NCBI RefSeq assembly: GCF_002209535.1
Contig: NZ_NJIG01000007.1
Span: forward strand, 124,001 to 188,000
Reading direction: 5' to 3'
Source of the DNA: Achromobacter marplatensis
Lineage (GTDB): Bacteria; Pseudomonadota; Gammaproteobacteria; Burkholderiales; Burkholderiaceae_B
DNA: 64,000 nucleotides
Shown: positions 7,767 to 16,714 of the stretch, piece by piece
Layout of the letters: each line of letters begins with the position of its first letter
Position numbering within the stretch: position 1 is the stretch's first letter
Position numbers and translations under genes: made by a program
The notes under the pieces: generated by a model
Told to the model about the DNA's origin: nothing
The model's input: only the letters and a program-made list of their open reading frames with translations
The model's database searches: none

Positions 7767-9203
7767 TCAAGCCTGGCTGATGAACTTGTGCGTAAGGTAG
7801 TACTCGATGCCTTCCACCCCGCCCTCCGAACCGTGTCCGCTTTCTTTCATGCCGCCGAACGGCAGTTCCGTGGCCACGATGCGGTATTGATTGATGCCGA
7901 TCATTCCGGCTTCCAAGCCGTCGGCCACGTCTATCGCCGTGCGGGCATTGCTGGTGAACGCATAGGCCGACAAACCATAGGGCAGCCGATTGGCTTCCTG
8001 CAAACCCTGCGCCAGTTCATCGAAGGCCATCAGCACCGCAATCGGGCCGAACGGCTCTTCGTGCATGATCTTGGCCTGCATCGGCACATTGGCCAGCACC
8101 GTCGGTTCGAAAAAGTAGCCCGCGCCGTCAATGGCCTTGCCGCCGGTCAGTACCGTGGCGCCGCATGCCACCGCGTCGGCAATCAACGCCTGCATCTTCT
8201 CCAACTGACGCGGGTTCGCCAACGGCCCGACTTGCGTATCCGGATCAAGCCCATTTCCGACTTTCAGGGCGCGGGTCGCCTTGACGAATTGTTCGCGGAA
8301 TTCGTCATAGACGCCGCGCTGGACCAGAAAGCGCGTGGACGAAATGCAGACTTGGCCGGTGCCACGGAAGCGGTTGGCGGCGCCCTCGACCGCGGCGCGC
8401 TGGACATCGGCATCGTCAAACACCAGCACCGGCCCATGTCCACCAAGTTCCAGCGTGATGGGCTTCACGCCTTCGGCGGCACGCGCCGACAACAAGCGGC
8501 CGATGGGGACGGAGCCCGTGAAGGTCACCTTGCGGATCACCGGCGACGCAATCAGATGCCGGGACACGTCGTCCGGCACGCCGAAGACAACTTGCAGCAC
8601 CCCTTTGGGCAAGCCGGCATCGTCCAGGGCGCGAGCCAACGCCAGCGCGGTGGCCGGGCTTTCTTCACCGGGCTTGATGATGACGCTGCAACCGGCTGCA
8701 AGGGCGGCAGCGAGTTTGCGCGCCGGCGTGATGGCGGGAAAATTCCAGGGCGTGAACGCGGCCACCGGGCCGATCGCCTGCCGCTTGACCAGTTGCTGCA
8801 CACCGGGGCGATTCGCCGGCACGACGCGGCCGTCAATCCGCTTGGCTTCTTCGGCAAACCATTCGAAATACTCGGCGGCGCGCAACACTTCATCACGGCT
8901 TTCAACCAAGGGTTTGCCCTCTTCAAGCGTCATCAGCGTGGCAATGTGCTCGGCACGTTCGCGCATCAATTCCGCACCGCGCTTGAGAACGCGAGCGCGC
9001 TCGTTGGGAGCCGTCGTACGCCATGCATTGAAGGCCGGCTGCGTCGCGGCAAGCGCGCGATCCAGATCTGCCGTCGTCGCAAGCGGCACGCGGCCCAATT
9101 CCTGACGTGTGGCGGGATTCACCACGCTGGCCGTGTCGCGTTCGCTAGCGCCTATCCATTCGCCGTTGATGAAGAGGTAAAGCGGGTCATAGTTGCCGTT
9201 CAT
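7767..9203 (-). CDS. NAD(P)-dependent aldehyde dehydrogenase, succinate-semialdehyde dehydrogenase type
   Basis: 478 residues, full family length. Motifs seen in order: TPWNFPAITPARKLAAALAA, FTGSVPIGR (cofactor region), LELGGHGPVLVFDDAD with the general-base glutamate near residue 255, GQVCISSTRF with the catalytic cysteine near residue 288, and EEPFGPIAVL. The pattern fits the GabD/class I branch that oxidises short dicarboxylic semialdehydes, but substrate choice cannot be fixed. It is the first gene of the operon with the genes at 7402 and 6416, and divergent from the LysR gene at 9338. Confidence 0.88.
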   Translation of the reverse strand: MNGNYDPLYLFINGEWIGASERDTASVVNPATRQELGRVPLATTADLDRALAATQPAFNAWRTTAPNERARVLKRGAELMRERAEHIATLMTLEEGKPLVESRDEVLRAAEYFEWFAEEAKRIDGRVVPANRPGVQQLVKRQAIGPVAAFTPWNFPAITPARKLAAALAAGCSVIIKPGEESPATALALARALDDAGLPKGVLQVVFGVPDDVSRHLIASPVIRKVTFTGSVPIGRLLSARAAEGVKPITLELGGHGPVLVFDDADVQRAAVEGAANRFRGTGQVCISSTRFLVQRGVYDEFREQFVKATRALKVGNGLDPDTQVGPLANPRQLEKMQALIADAVACGATVLTGGKAIDGAGYFFEPTVLANVPMQAKIMHEEPFGPIAVLMAFDELAQGLQEANRLPYGLSAYAFTSNARTAIDVADGLEAGMIGINQYRIVATELPFGGMKESGHGSEGGVEGIEYYLTHKFISQA

Positions 9204-9337
9204 GGTTGCAAACTCCGATAAGATTGTTGGTGACCTCGGAACGGAGTCTAGGCGTGAGGGGCGCGCGGATTTAGCCCCTCGCGGAAGAATGACTTTCCCT
9301 TCCAGAGGAAAAGTCGCACGAACACAATGGACCCACG

Positions 9338-10282
9338 ATGGACAAGCTATACAACATGTCGGTTTTTGCGAAAGTGGTGGAAATGGGCAGTTTCACTGCC
9401 GTGGCCAACCATCTTTCCACCACGGTCGGCAACATTTCACGCGCCGTCACGGTGCTGGAAGAAGGCCTGAATGCCCGGCTGATTCAGCGTTCCACCCGCC
9501 GCCTGGTCGTCACTGACGTGGGGAATCGCTTTTATGACCGCTGTATAGCGATCCTGGCCGACGTCGAGCAAGCCGAAGCCGAAGCGGGGCACGCAACGGT
9601 CGCGCCACGCGGCGTGTTGCGCGTTCACGCCGTCCCCGGCCTGGGGCGCACCTTGGTCGCCCGCGCAGCCTTGGCGTATAGACAGACCCACCCCAACGTC
9701 TCGGTGGACCTGCTTCTATCGCAGCGCATGCCGAATCTGCTTGAAGAACAGTTGGATGTCGGGATCGTGATCGCGCGCGCCTTGCCGGATTCCACCTACG
9801 TCAGCCAGAAGATTGGCGTCAGCCACTGCATCTTGGCGGCATCGCCTGAGTACCTGGCGCAGCATCCCCCGGTGCACACTCCCGAGGACCTTGCCCAACA
9901 CGCTTGCGTCTTGTTGACCACGGTGGACTATGCCCCGGACGAGTGGCATCTGGAAGGTAAGGAAGGCACGTTCAACCATCGGCCGTCGGGCGGGCATCTT
10001 GGCGTGAACGACATGGACGCCATGGCGACTGCGCTGCGCGATAGCGCAGGAATTGGCCTGCTGGCGGGTTTCTCAGCAATCGACGAACTTCGCCGGGGCA
10101 CGCTGGTGCGGGTATTGCCCGGGTTCCACACGAACCAGCGCAACGTGTATGCGCTGTACCCATCGCGTCAGTTTGTCGACGCCAAAATCAAGCTGTTCGT
10201 GGACGCGTTGAAGCTGCATGTGGGCGAGCAGCTTGCGGGCTATGCCGCTGAGCTGGGCATCGAGGCGAAAGAGACGACTTAA
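9338..10282 (+). CDS. LysR-family transcriptional regulator
   Basis: 314 residues. The N-terminal winged helix-turn-helix (FAKVVEMGSFTAVANHLS then ISRAVTVLEEGLNARLIQRS) is of the CrgA/DsdC-like LysR branch, followed by a linker and a periplasmic-binding-protein-like effector domain. It is transcribed divergently from the aldehyde dehydrogenase operon across a 134-bp gap (9204-9337), the normal arrangement for a LysR regulator of its neighbour. The inducer is unknown. The ribosome-binding site is weak. Confidence 0.88.
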   Translation: MDKLYNMSVFAKVVEMGSFTAVANHLSTTVGNISRAVTVLEEGLNARLIQRSTRRLVVTDVGNRFYDRCIAILADVEQAEAEAGHATVAPRGVLRVHAVPGLGRTLVARAALAYRQTHPNVSVDLLLSQRMPNLLEEQLDVGIVIARALPDSTYVSQKIGVSHCILAASPEYLAQHPPVHTPEDLAQHACVLLTTVDYAPDEWHLEGKEGTFNHRPSGGHLGVNDMDAMATALRDSAGIGLLAGFSAIDELRRGTLVRVLPGFHTNQRNVYALYPSRQFVDAKIKLFVDALKLHVGEQLAGYAAELGIEAKETT

Positions 10283-10441
10283 ATACCCCTCGACCTCAAC
10301 GCCTTATCGGCACCAGCGGGCCAAGAATTCTCCATCTCCGACGTCAGCCTGCACTGATTGAATGACCGAAATGGGTCGGGAACGGTCATCGACCCGACTC
10401 GACCGCCCCTCCTTACTGCTCTCGTTCCCCCGTCACTCCCA

Positions 10442-10981
10442 TCACTTCAGTTCTGGAAAGTCCACCACGGTGTCATTCGCACGATTGAACACGTTCGTAA
10501 ACGTGATGACGGCGATGGCCAATGCGATATCCACGACGGCCTCGTCTGGAAAGCCCGCCGAGCGCAAGGCCGTGAGTTGCTCGGCGTCGAGGGTGCCTCG
10601 GCCTTCTTGAAGGTGCCGGACAAACTGGATCAGAGCATCGCGCTTTGCATCGCCGGTCGGCTGCAGCGCCCTGATGGCGCGCACGGTGTCCACGGCCAGG
10701 CCCGACGCCTTGCCCGCCAAGCTGTGTGCAGCGACGCAGTAGTCACAACCGGCAATCGCGCTCACCGCCAACTTGATGGTTTCCCGGTCCTGCGCGGACA
10801 GGACGCCTTGCGCCAGCACCGCGTCGGCGGACAGCATCGCCTTAAGTGCGGGCGTATTCAAGGCGCCAATGGCCGCATAGGCATTGGGGACCATGCCCAC
10901 CGCTTTGCGAATAGCGGCGAAAACGTCGGCGGTTTCGCCGGAGGCGCTAGCGGCGGTGGGCGTATTGATACGGGAAGTCAT
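10442..10981 (-). CDS. Alkylhydroperoxidase AhpD-family protein
   Basis: Start at ATG 10981, preceded by AAAGGAACC; the frame is open 24 codons further upstream without a signal. 179 residues. It contains the AhpD redox motif AGCDYCVAAHSLAG, a CxxCxxxH pattern, so it is a likely thiol-dependent peroxidase or carboxymuconolactone decarboxylase-like enzyme in the cytosol. It lies downstream of the MFS exporter at 11050 (68 bp gap, same strand). Confidence 0.85.
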   Translation of the reverse strand: MTSRINTPTAASASGETADVFAAIRKAVGMVPNAYAAIGALNTPALKAMLSADAVLAQGVLSAQDRETIKLAVSAIAGCDYCVAAHSLAGKASGLAVDTVRAIRALQPTGDAKRDALIQFVRHLQEGRGTLDAEQLTALRSAGFPDEAVVDIALAIAVITFTNVFNRANDTVVDFPELK

Positions 10982-11049
10982 TTTCTTGGTTCCTTTCAAA
11001 CTGGTGTTGCTGAAAACCGGCAGCGGTGAACCCGCCGATACAGAGAAAT

Positions 11050-12243
11050 TCAAGCTCTACGCGCAATGGCGGCGTTCAGGCCCAAGGCGATCAGTTCCGC
11101 CATGGCCGCCACGACGCCAATTGCCCAAATGGCGCCAGCGCCCAACACGGTGGCCCCCAGGGCGCTGCCGATTGAAAATCCGAAATACATCGTCGAGGTG
11201 TTAAGCGCTAGCGCAACGGGCGCTTGCGAGGGGACGCCCGCGCCGATAAGCCGTGCCATCTGCGCGGGAAAGAATGACCACACGGTGAAGCCCCACACAG
11301 CCACTGCGACCATCACCAGACCCAACGAAACTCCCGATGGCAGCGTCGTTGCAACGGCCAAAGCCAGGAACGACAACGCCAACAGCACGAGCGACCCGCG
11401 CACCACCGTGTCAGCCCCGAAGCGATCATTGAGGACCCCACCCGTCATGACCCCAGCCGCTGCACAAAGCCCCCAGAGCGAGACAGACGCTGTGATCTCC
11501 AATGGACCAAAGGCCAACACGGCGCTCAGATACTCGGCGATATACGGGTAGGCAGCAAAGGCGCCGATCGACCAGAACAGGCTGACCGCCAGCAAACGCA
11601 ACACGGAACGCTGCGCCACCACCGAGACACGTTCGCGCAAACTGGCCACCGCGATGCCCTGCCCCGCGTCACGGTCGATGCCAGTCAAAATGCCTGCAAT
11701 GGCCACCAGGCTCATCGCGCCGACCAGCAGAAAGGTTGCCCGCCAGCCGAACGCGTGGCCGATCAGTCCGCCAAGCGGCAGGCCCAATGCGATGGCCAAT
11801 GTCTGCCCCCCGCTGACAATGGCAAGCGCACGCCCCCGCATCGTGGGTGGGACGATGACGCCGGCCAGGCCATTGGCGGCGGGCACATATAGCCCCGCCG
11901 CAATGGCCATCAGCACGCGCGCGGCGATCAGCACGGTGAACGACGAAGACAGCGCGGCCACGACGTTGCCAATGGCGAACAGAGCCATCGCAATCAGCAG
12001 CACCTGCTTGCGCGCCATGCGGCCGGTGGCCACGGTGGTCACCGGCGACGACAATGCCAGCACCAGCGTGAACACGATCACCAACAGGGCGACCGTGGGA
12101 ACCGGCAGCGCAAAGTCCTTCGCCATGACCGGCAGCAAGGGCGCGATCATGAAGCCTTCGGTGCCAATGGCGAACGTTCCCAAGGCCAGGAATCCCGCCG
12201 GCAGCAACACCGTGCGCGAATCGTCGGCAAGCGTTGCGGTCAT
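11050..12243 (-). CDS. MFS transporter, drug/sugar efflux (DHA1) family
   Basis: 397 residues, about twelve hydrophobic helices, inner membrane. AGGAG lies eight bases before ATG 12243. The motif-A-like loop GRMARKQVLL follows helix 2, and ALGLPLGGLIGHAFGWR resembles motif C of antiporters. The probable role is proton-coupled export of small molecules. The neighbours (AhpD-like protein, short-chain dehydrogenase, all minus strand) suggest a stress or xenobiotic unit. Confidence 0.85.
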   Translation of the reverse strand: MTATLADDSRTVLLPAGFLALGTFAIGTEGFMIAPLLPVMAKDFALPVPTVALLVIVFTLVLALSSPVTTVATGRMARKQVLLIAMALFAIGNVVAALSSSFTVLIAARVLMAIAAGLYVPAANGLAGVIVPPTMRGRALAIVSGGQTLAIALGLPLGGLIGHAFGWRATFLLVGAMSLVAIAGILTGIDRDAGQGIAVASLRERVSVVAQRSVLRLLAVSLFWSIGAFAAYPYIAEYLSAVLAFGPLEITASVSLWGLCAAAGVMTGGVLNDRFGADTVVRGSLVLLALSFLALAVATTLPSGVSLGLVMVAVAVWGFTVWSFFPAQMARLIGAGVPSQAPVALALNTSTMYFGFSIGSALGATVLGAGAIWAIGVVAAMAELIALGLNAAIARRA

Positions 12244-12300
12244 GACGCAACTCTCCTAAAAATGCAGTCTGTGCGGGCGCAAGCCCGACTATCAGGCGTC

Positions 12301-13059
12301 TTAGACGGGGATGGGATTGGCGGCGATTTCAGTGTTGAAACCGTCAATCAGCGCATGTTCACCAATGCCGGGGTTGTCTCGCAGGGCACGAATCGCCTCA
12401 ACAAACACTTCCGGTGCGTCGGTCGCCAGCCCCTTCATCGTTTCGGCGATAAAGGCGTCCAGCGGCATGGCGCGAGGGTCACCGCTCTTTTTGATCAGGT
12501 CGGTGTCGACCCACGGAGGCGCGATTTCCTGGACGCACACGCTGGTGCCTTTGAGCATGAAGCGTTGCGACAAGGCATACGAGTGCAGCGCCGCCTTCGA
12601 AGCGGAATAGACGGCATTGGTGGCGATAGGCACGTAGGCCAGAACCGAGGTGTTGTGAATGATCGTCGCGCGCGGCTGCGCCTTCAGATGTTCGATCAGC
12701 GCAGAGGTCAGCCGGATCGGGCCAAGCAGGTTCGTGTCGAGAATCTGGCGCGACACGGCATCATCGATCCGGCCCGAAGGATCGTCGAACGGCATGATCC
12801 CCGCATTGTTGATCAGTACATTCAGCGTCGGGTAGTCGCGGATCAGTTGCGCGGCAACGCGGTCGATGTCGGCCGCATCCGAGATGTCCAGGGCGACGCC
12901 CTCGATCCCCGGACGGGCCGCCGCCACTTCATCCAGCAGCGCCTGACGGCGCCCGGCGATGATGACCTTGTTACCCAGGGAATGAAACTGTTCGGCAAGC
13001 GCGCGGCCAATGCCCGAGGTGCCGCCCGTGATAAAGATTGTGTTGCCCGTCATCTGCAT
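12301..13059 (-). CDS. Short-chain dehydrogenase/reductase
   Basis: 252 residues. The classical SDR nucleotide motif TGGTSGIGRALAEQF is at residues 10-24, NNAG near residue 87, and the catalytic YSASKAALHSYA with a Tyr-x3-Lys pair near residue 155. It resembles the DltE-type oxidoreductase subgroup. ATG 13059 has AGGA seven bases upstream. Substrate unknown. The divergent or downstream AraC-type regulator at 13188 is a plausible controller. Confidence 0.86.
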   Translation of the reverse strand: MQMTGNTIFITGGTSGIGRALAEQFHSLGNKVIIAGRRQALLDEVAAARPGIEGVALDISDAADIDRVAAQLIRDYPTLNVLINNAGIMPFDDPSGRIDDAVSRQILDTNLLGPIRLTSALIEHLKAQPRATIIHNTSVLAYVPIATNAVYSASKAALHSYALSQRFMLKGTSVCVQEIAPPWVDTDLIKKSGDPRAMPLDAFIAETMKGLATDAPEVFVEAIRALRDNPGIGEHALIDGFNTEIAANPIPV

Positions 13060-13187
13060 GATTTGTCCTTGTGTTGCGCCTGGATGGCGCCTTCGATGGA
13101 CGTACTATGCGCGGGTCGGGTGAAGTCTCAAATGCCATAGATCCGGCAAAAACGGACACGGGTTATAAGCAGGCCGCCCAAGGTCAG

Positions 13188-14141
13188 TCAGGCGGCGTCG
13201 CGGTCTTGCATCGACACCAGGCTCCGCTTCACGCTGGCCGGGGGCTGACCAAGGTTGCGCAGGAAGGCGCGCCGCATTCGGTCACGGTCAGCAAAACCCG
13301 TGTCACGCGCCACGATTTCCAAAGGGTGACGACCGTCTTCCAACATGACGCGCGCAGCCTCCAAGCGCAGCATTTCCACGGCTTTGGCCGGAGACCGCCC
13401 GGTTTCTTCGCGAAATACCCGGCTGAACTGACGCGGTGACAGGCTGGCAGCCTCGGCAAGCTCTTCGACAGACAAGGGATTGCGCAGGTTTTCACGGGCG
13501 TAGGCCAGCGCGCGCTTTACCCGGTCAGAGCGAGGCTCCAGCGCAAGCATCGCCGAAAATTGCGATTGCCCGCCGTGGCGACGATGGTAGACGACAAGCC
13601 TACGAGCCAGTGCCCGGGAAAGCGCAGCCCCATGGTCGTCCTCGATCAGCGCAAGCGTCAGGTCGATGGCCGATGACATTCCCGCCGACGTCCAGATGTT
13701 GCCGTCACGGATGAAAATTCGGTCCTCTTCGACCCTGACCTTCGGAAAGCGCGCCCGAAGCGCCGGCGCATGCGCCCAGTGCGTGGTGGCAGTACGGCCG
13801 TCAAGCAGACCGGCGTGCGCTAGTACAAAAGCGCCTGTGCATACCCCAGCCACCCGGCGGGCTTGTTCCCCCGCACGGGCGAGATACGCACGCAGCCCGG
13901 GCGAAATATCCTGGGGCGCCAATTGGCCGGCAACCATCAGGGTATCGGGTATGACACCTAGCGGCGTCGTTTCGATACCTGCGTTCATGGACGACCTGAC
14001 CGTGCCGCCTTTTTCAGAGAGCACCGTCAGCCGATAGCCTTTATCGCCCAGCTCAATATTGGCGAGCTCAAAGGCAGAGAGCGCCGCCAAACCCATCAGC
14101 TGGAAGCCATCTTCCAGGATCAAACCAACGTGCCGCATCAT
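13188..14141 (-). CDS. GlxA-family transcriptional regulator (DJ-1/PfpI domain plus AraC helix-turn-helix)
   Basis: 317 residues. The N-terminal DJ-1/PfpI-like domain (GLILEDGFQLMGLAALSAFE; nucleophile-elbow region VAGVCTGAFVLAHAGLLDGR) ends near residue 190. A C-terminal AraC/XylS pair of helix-turn-helices follows: SVEELAEAASLSPRQFSRVF and the second recognition helix EIVARDTGFADRDRMRRAF. It is likely an activator of neighbouring efflux or dehydrogenase genes. Start at 14141 or 14138, both behind AAAAGGAAGC. Confidence 0.88.
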   Translation of the reverse strand: MMRHVGLILEDGFQLMGLAALSAFELANIELGDKGYRLTVLSEKGGTVRSSMNAGIETTPLGVIPDTLMVAGQLAPQDISPGLRAYLARAGEQARRVAGVCTGAFVLAHAGLLDGRTATTHWAHAPALRARFPKVRVEEDRIFIRDGNIWTSAGMSSAIDLTLALIEDDHGAALSRALARRLVVYHRRHGGQSQFSAMLALEPRSDRVKRALAYARENLRNPLSVEELAEAASLSPRQFSRVFREETGRSPAKAVEMLRLEAARVMLEDGRHPLEIVARDTGFADRDRMRRAFLRNLGQPPASVKRSLVSMQDRDAA

Positions 14142-14258
14142 GCTTCCTTTTCAGGCAATGAAAGATCAGCTTAATCCGGCACGGGGAACGGCATCCACGT
14201 TGTTGAAAAATATCGGCCCACTTTGTTGCGCCATCTGGACGTCGAAAGCCATCCTTCG

Positions 14259-15617
14259 TTATTCCTGTTTCCGGCAATCGCGCAGCAGCGCATAAAGCCC
14301 CGCCGCACCAAAAGCCGCCATACCCAGGCCCACGCTGACGAACAGCCCGGTCTGCGTGGCGGCGATCAGCCCCCCACCCAACGCCACCACCGTGCGCGCC
14401 AAGGCCCCCGCCAACGGTACGGCCATCTTTCCGGTGCCTTGCGCGGCGCAGTACTGGGTGAATCCAAGCCCGAAGAAGCCAAAAAAGGGGCCAACATGGC
14501 GCAGGTAAACGCTTCCCGTCGCCACACTTTCGGGGTCCGTCAAAAACGCGCCCAGCCATAACTCGGGCCATATCGCAACCACCAACCCAATAGTCTCAGC
14601 AACGCCGAACCCCAGACAGGCTGCGATCAACGCGGCGCGGCGTGCGCGATCGATCCTGCCCGCCGCCGCGTTGGTGCCAATCAGGATCGCGGCGGGCCCG
14701 CCGATGCCGAAACTGAGCGGCACCAACAAGAATTCCAATCGCGCAGCCGCGCCGTATCCGGCCACGGCCGCCAGACCGTACGCCCCAACGTAGCCGGTAA
14801 CGATGGCGATGGTGAGATTGGTACTTGTCGCGATAAGGGCCGACACGCCGCCGACCTTGAGAATTTCGGCAAATAGCCGACGTTGCAGCCGCACCGGTCT
14901 GGCGGCCGGCTGCAGCACCCCTTGGCCACGCCAAAGATATATTGCGAAAACCAGGCTACCAACGGCGTAATACAAAACCATTGCCAACGCGCCGCCTGTC
15001 ACGCCCAGCCCCTGAAAGCCTGCCGCGCCAAAGATCAGCAGCCACGATACCGGTATCAGGATGACGCCACCGCCGCACACCACCCGCATCGGCAAGCGCA
15101 CATTGCCACTGCCCCGAATGACCGCCAGCAGTGCATTGAACAGCCATATCAGCGGTGCGCCGCCAAAGACGACGGCAGCATAGTGGTCGGCGTGCGCAAG
15201 CGCTTCGCCGCTAGCTCCCATGGCACTGAACGCCGCGGAGCCAAAAGCCAAGACGAGCCCTGCCGTGACAAGCCCAAACGCCACCGCAATGGCGACAGCA
15301 TGCCAAACCAGCGCGTTGGCTTGCACGCGGTCGTTGCGCCCCAGCGCCCGCGCAACCGCGCCAAGCATTCCCCCACCGACCGCGCCGGTCGCAAGCGCCG
15401 TCGTCAATGCCAGCAGTGGAAACACAACCGACACGCCAGCGAGCACGTCTTCACCGAGCTGGGAGAGAAACCACACCTCCATCAGTCCGACAAAGGTTTG
15501 GCTGAGCATCACCAGCAGTGTCGGGCCGGCAAGCGACAACATCACAGGCAAAATCGGGGCGGTCAGCAGGCGCTCGGTCTGGACGTCACGGCTGCGGGAA
15601 TCGGTCTGCGCGGTCAT
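14259..15617 (-). CDS. MATE family multidrug/cation antiporter
   Basis: Start placed at ATG 15617, giving 452 residues, the usual MATE length. The frame is open 26 codons further but that extension is not membrane-like. About twelve hydrophobic segments are visible, with the N-lobe SLAGPTLLVMLSQTFVGLME and the second-lobe GGVSALIATSTNLTIAIV. It is an inner-membrane exporter coupled to H+ or Na+. It shares no operon partner and is followed by the GlxA-type regulator 117 bp downstream. Confidence 0.85.
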   Translation of the reverse strand: MTAQTDSRSRDVQTERLLTAPILPVMLSLAGPTLLVMLSQTFVGLMEVWFLSQLGEDVLAGVSVVFPLLALTTALATGAVGGGMLGAVARALGRNDRVQANALVWHAVAIAVAFGLVTAGLVLAFGSAAFSAMGASGEALAHADHYAAVVFGGAPLIWLFNALLAVIRGSGNVRLPMRVVCGGGVILIPVSWLLIFGAAGFQGLGVTGGALAMVLYYAVGSLVFAIYLWRGQGVLQPAARPVRLQRRLFAEILKVGGVSALIATSTNLTIAIVTGYVGAYGLAAVAGYGAAARLEFLLVPLSFGIGGPAAILIGTNAAAGRIDRARRAALIAACLGFGVAETIGLVVAIWPELWLGAFLTDPESVATGSVYLRHVGPFFGFFGLGFTQYCAAQGTGKMAVPLAGALARTVVALGGGLIAATQTGLFVSVGLGMAAFGAAGLYALLRDCRKQE

Positions 15618-15819
15618 GACGGCACTCGAAGACGGTTCTGGGCGAGCGCAGAATAGGCCAATGTCGTGTTGGCGGGAATGTCGAATACACGGCAATTCGC
15701 GCCATGCTGAGAGTCAGATGCGAAACAATGGGGTCAGGCTGGACTCACCCGGATTTCCCCGGTTGCTCAAACCAGCCCACATCTGACTCATGCGCCCACG
15801 CGCTGAAGCGTCTTCAGTT

Positions 15820-15952
15820 TCAAGCCATGTGCAGTAGCAGCTTGCCCACGGTGAAACGGCTTGCCATCTCTACGGGGGGCCCTTGCGGCTTCGGCAAGTG
15901 GATACTCGCCTCCGATAAGCACTCTGAGCTTGCCTTCGGCTATCCAATCGAA
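15820..15952 (-). pseudogene. C-terminal remnant of a quinone oxidoreductase-type dehydrogenase, frameshifted
   Basis: Minus-strand translation gives FDWIAEGKLRVLIGGEYPLA in one frame, then, after the run of six G at 15874-15879, EMASRFTVGKLLLHMA and a stop at 15820-15822. Together these match the carboxy-terminal 40 or so residues of the QOR/MDR family. The upstream part is gone: an in-frame TAG occurs nine bases before the conserved part. This is a degraded gene, and a homopolymer change alone would not restore it. Confidence 0.6.
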
Positions 15953-16111
15953 CTTCCGCTACGACGGTAATCGGCCAGATGCGGACGCTCGCAAGCGGCT
16001 TTCCAAAGCGGCCCTTCGCGCAGCTCAGACTGAAATGCATCATCGACGCCTAGGGTTCTGCAATCTTCGAGCCCGTGAAGCATCACTTCCAATCTGCGTG
16101 TGGAAACCAGA

Positions 16112-16558
16112 TCACGACTGAGCAGCGACAGGAACTCGAAATGGCGCTCCCAGCCGATTGAACGCGTTCATCGCGGCGATCGTGATCGTGAGGTCAACCA
16201 GATCCTTGGGCGCGAATTGTGCCGAGGCGGCGGCATACGCCTCTTCAGACGCGTGCGTCTCGCTGACACGGGTCACCTCCTCAGCCCAGGCCAGCGCGGC
16301 GCGCTCCTGCTCAGAGAATAAATGGTGCACCTCGTCCCATACCGGTACCAAACTGATCTTGTCGATCGACATGGTTTTTCTTAGATCGCGACTGTGCATA
16401 TCGATGCAGTGTGCGCAGCCATTGATTTGCGAAACGCGGAGGAACACGAGGTGCACGAGTTCCTCCGGAAGGTTCGTCCTTCTCGTGACGTAGTGGTGGA
16501 TACCGAAAAGTGCCTTTGCGCCTTCAGGTGCGATCTCTTGCCAGTTCAAACGGGTCAT
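16112..16558 (-). CDS. AhpD-like carboxymuconolactone decarboxylase family protein
   Basis: 148 residues from ATG 16558 (AAAGGA just upstream; a GTG one codon earlier is less likely). It contains NGCAHCIDMHSRDLRK, a CxxCxxxH redox motif, and the C-terminal helix DLTITIAAMNAFNRLG, typical of the YcgJ/AhpD-like peroxidases that act on hydroperoxides with a thiol donor. Its upstream neighbour is the divergent MocR-type regulator at 16715 across a 156-bp gap, the common layout for MocR control of AhpD-type genes. Downstream lies the quinone oxidoreductase remnant, a former operon partner perhaps. Confidence 0.87.
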   Translation of the reverse strand: MTRLNWQEIAPEGAKALFGIHHYVTRRTNLPEELVHLVFLRVSQINGCAHCIDMHSRDLRKTMSIDKISLVPVWDEVHHLFSEQERAALAWAEEVTRVSETHASEEAYAAASAQFAPKDLVDLTITIAAMNAFNRLGAPFRVPVAAQS

Positions 16559-16714
16559 CACAGTCCTTTGCTGTTGTTGATGACTTTCGGATCGCGGCCA
16601 GCGCGCCCCGAAGGCCGCCTATCGACTTCGACCGCGATCCATGTCATAAGCAGACGTTACTCCACCGGCTGTTGGAGAAACAGGCCCAAAAACTGCCGAA
16701 ACGACTGACCCAAG

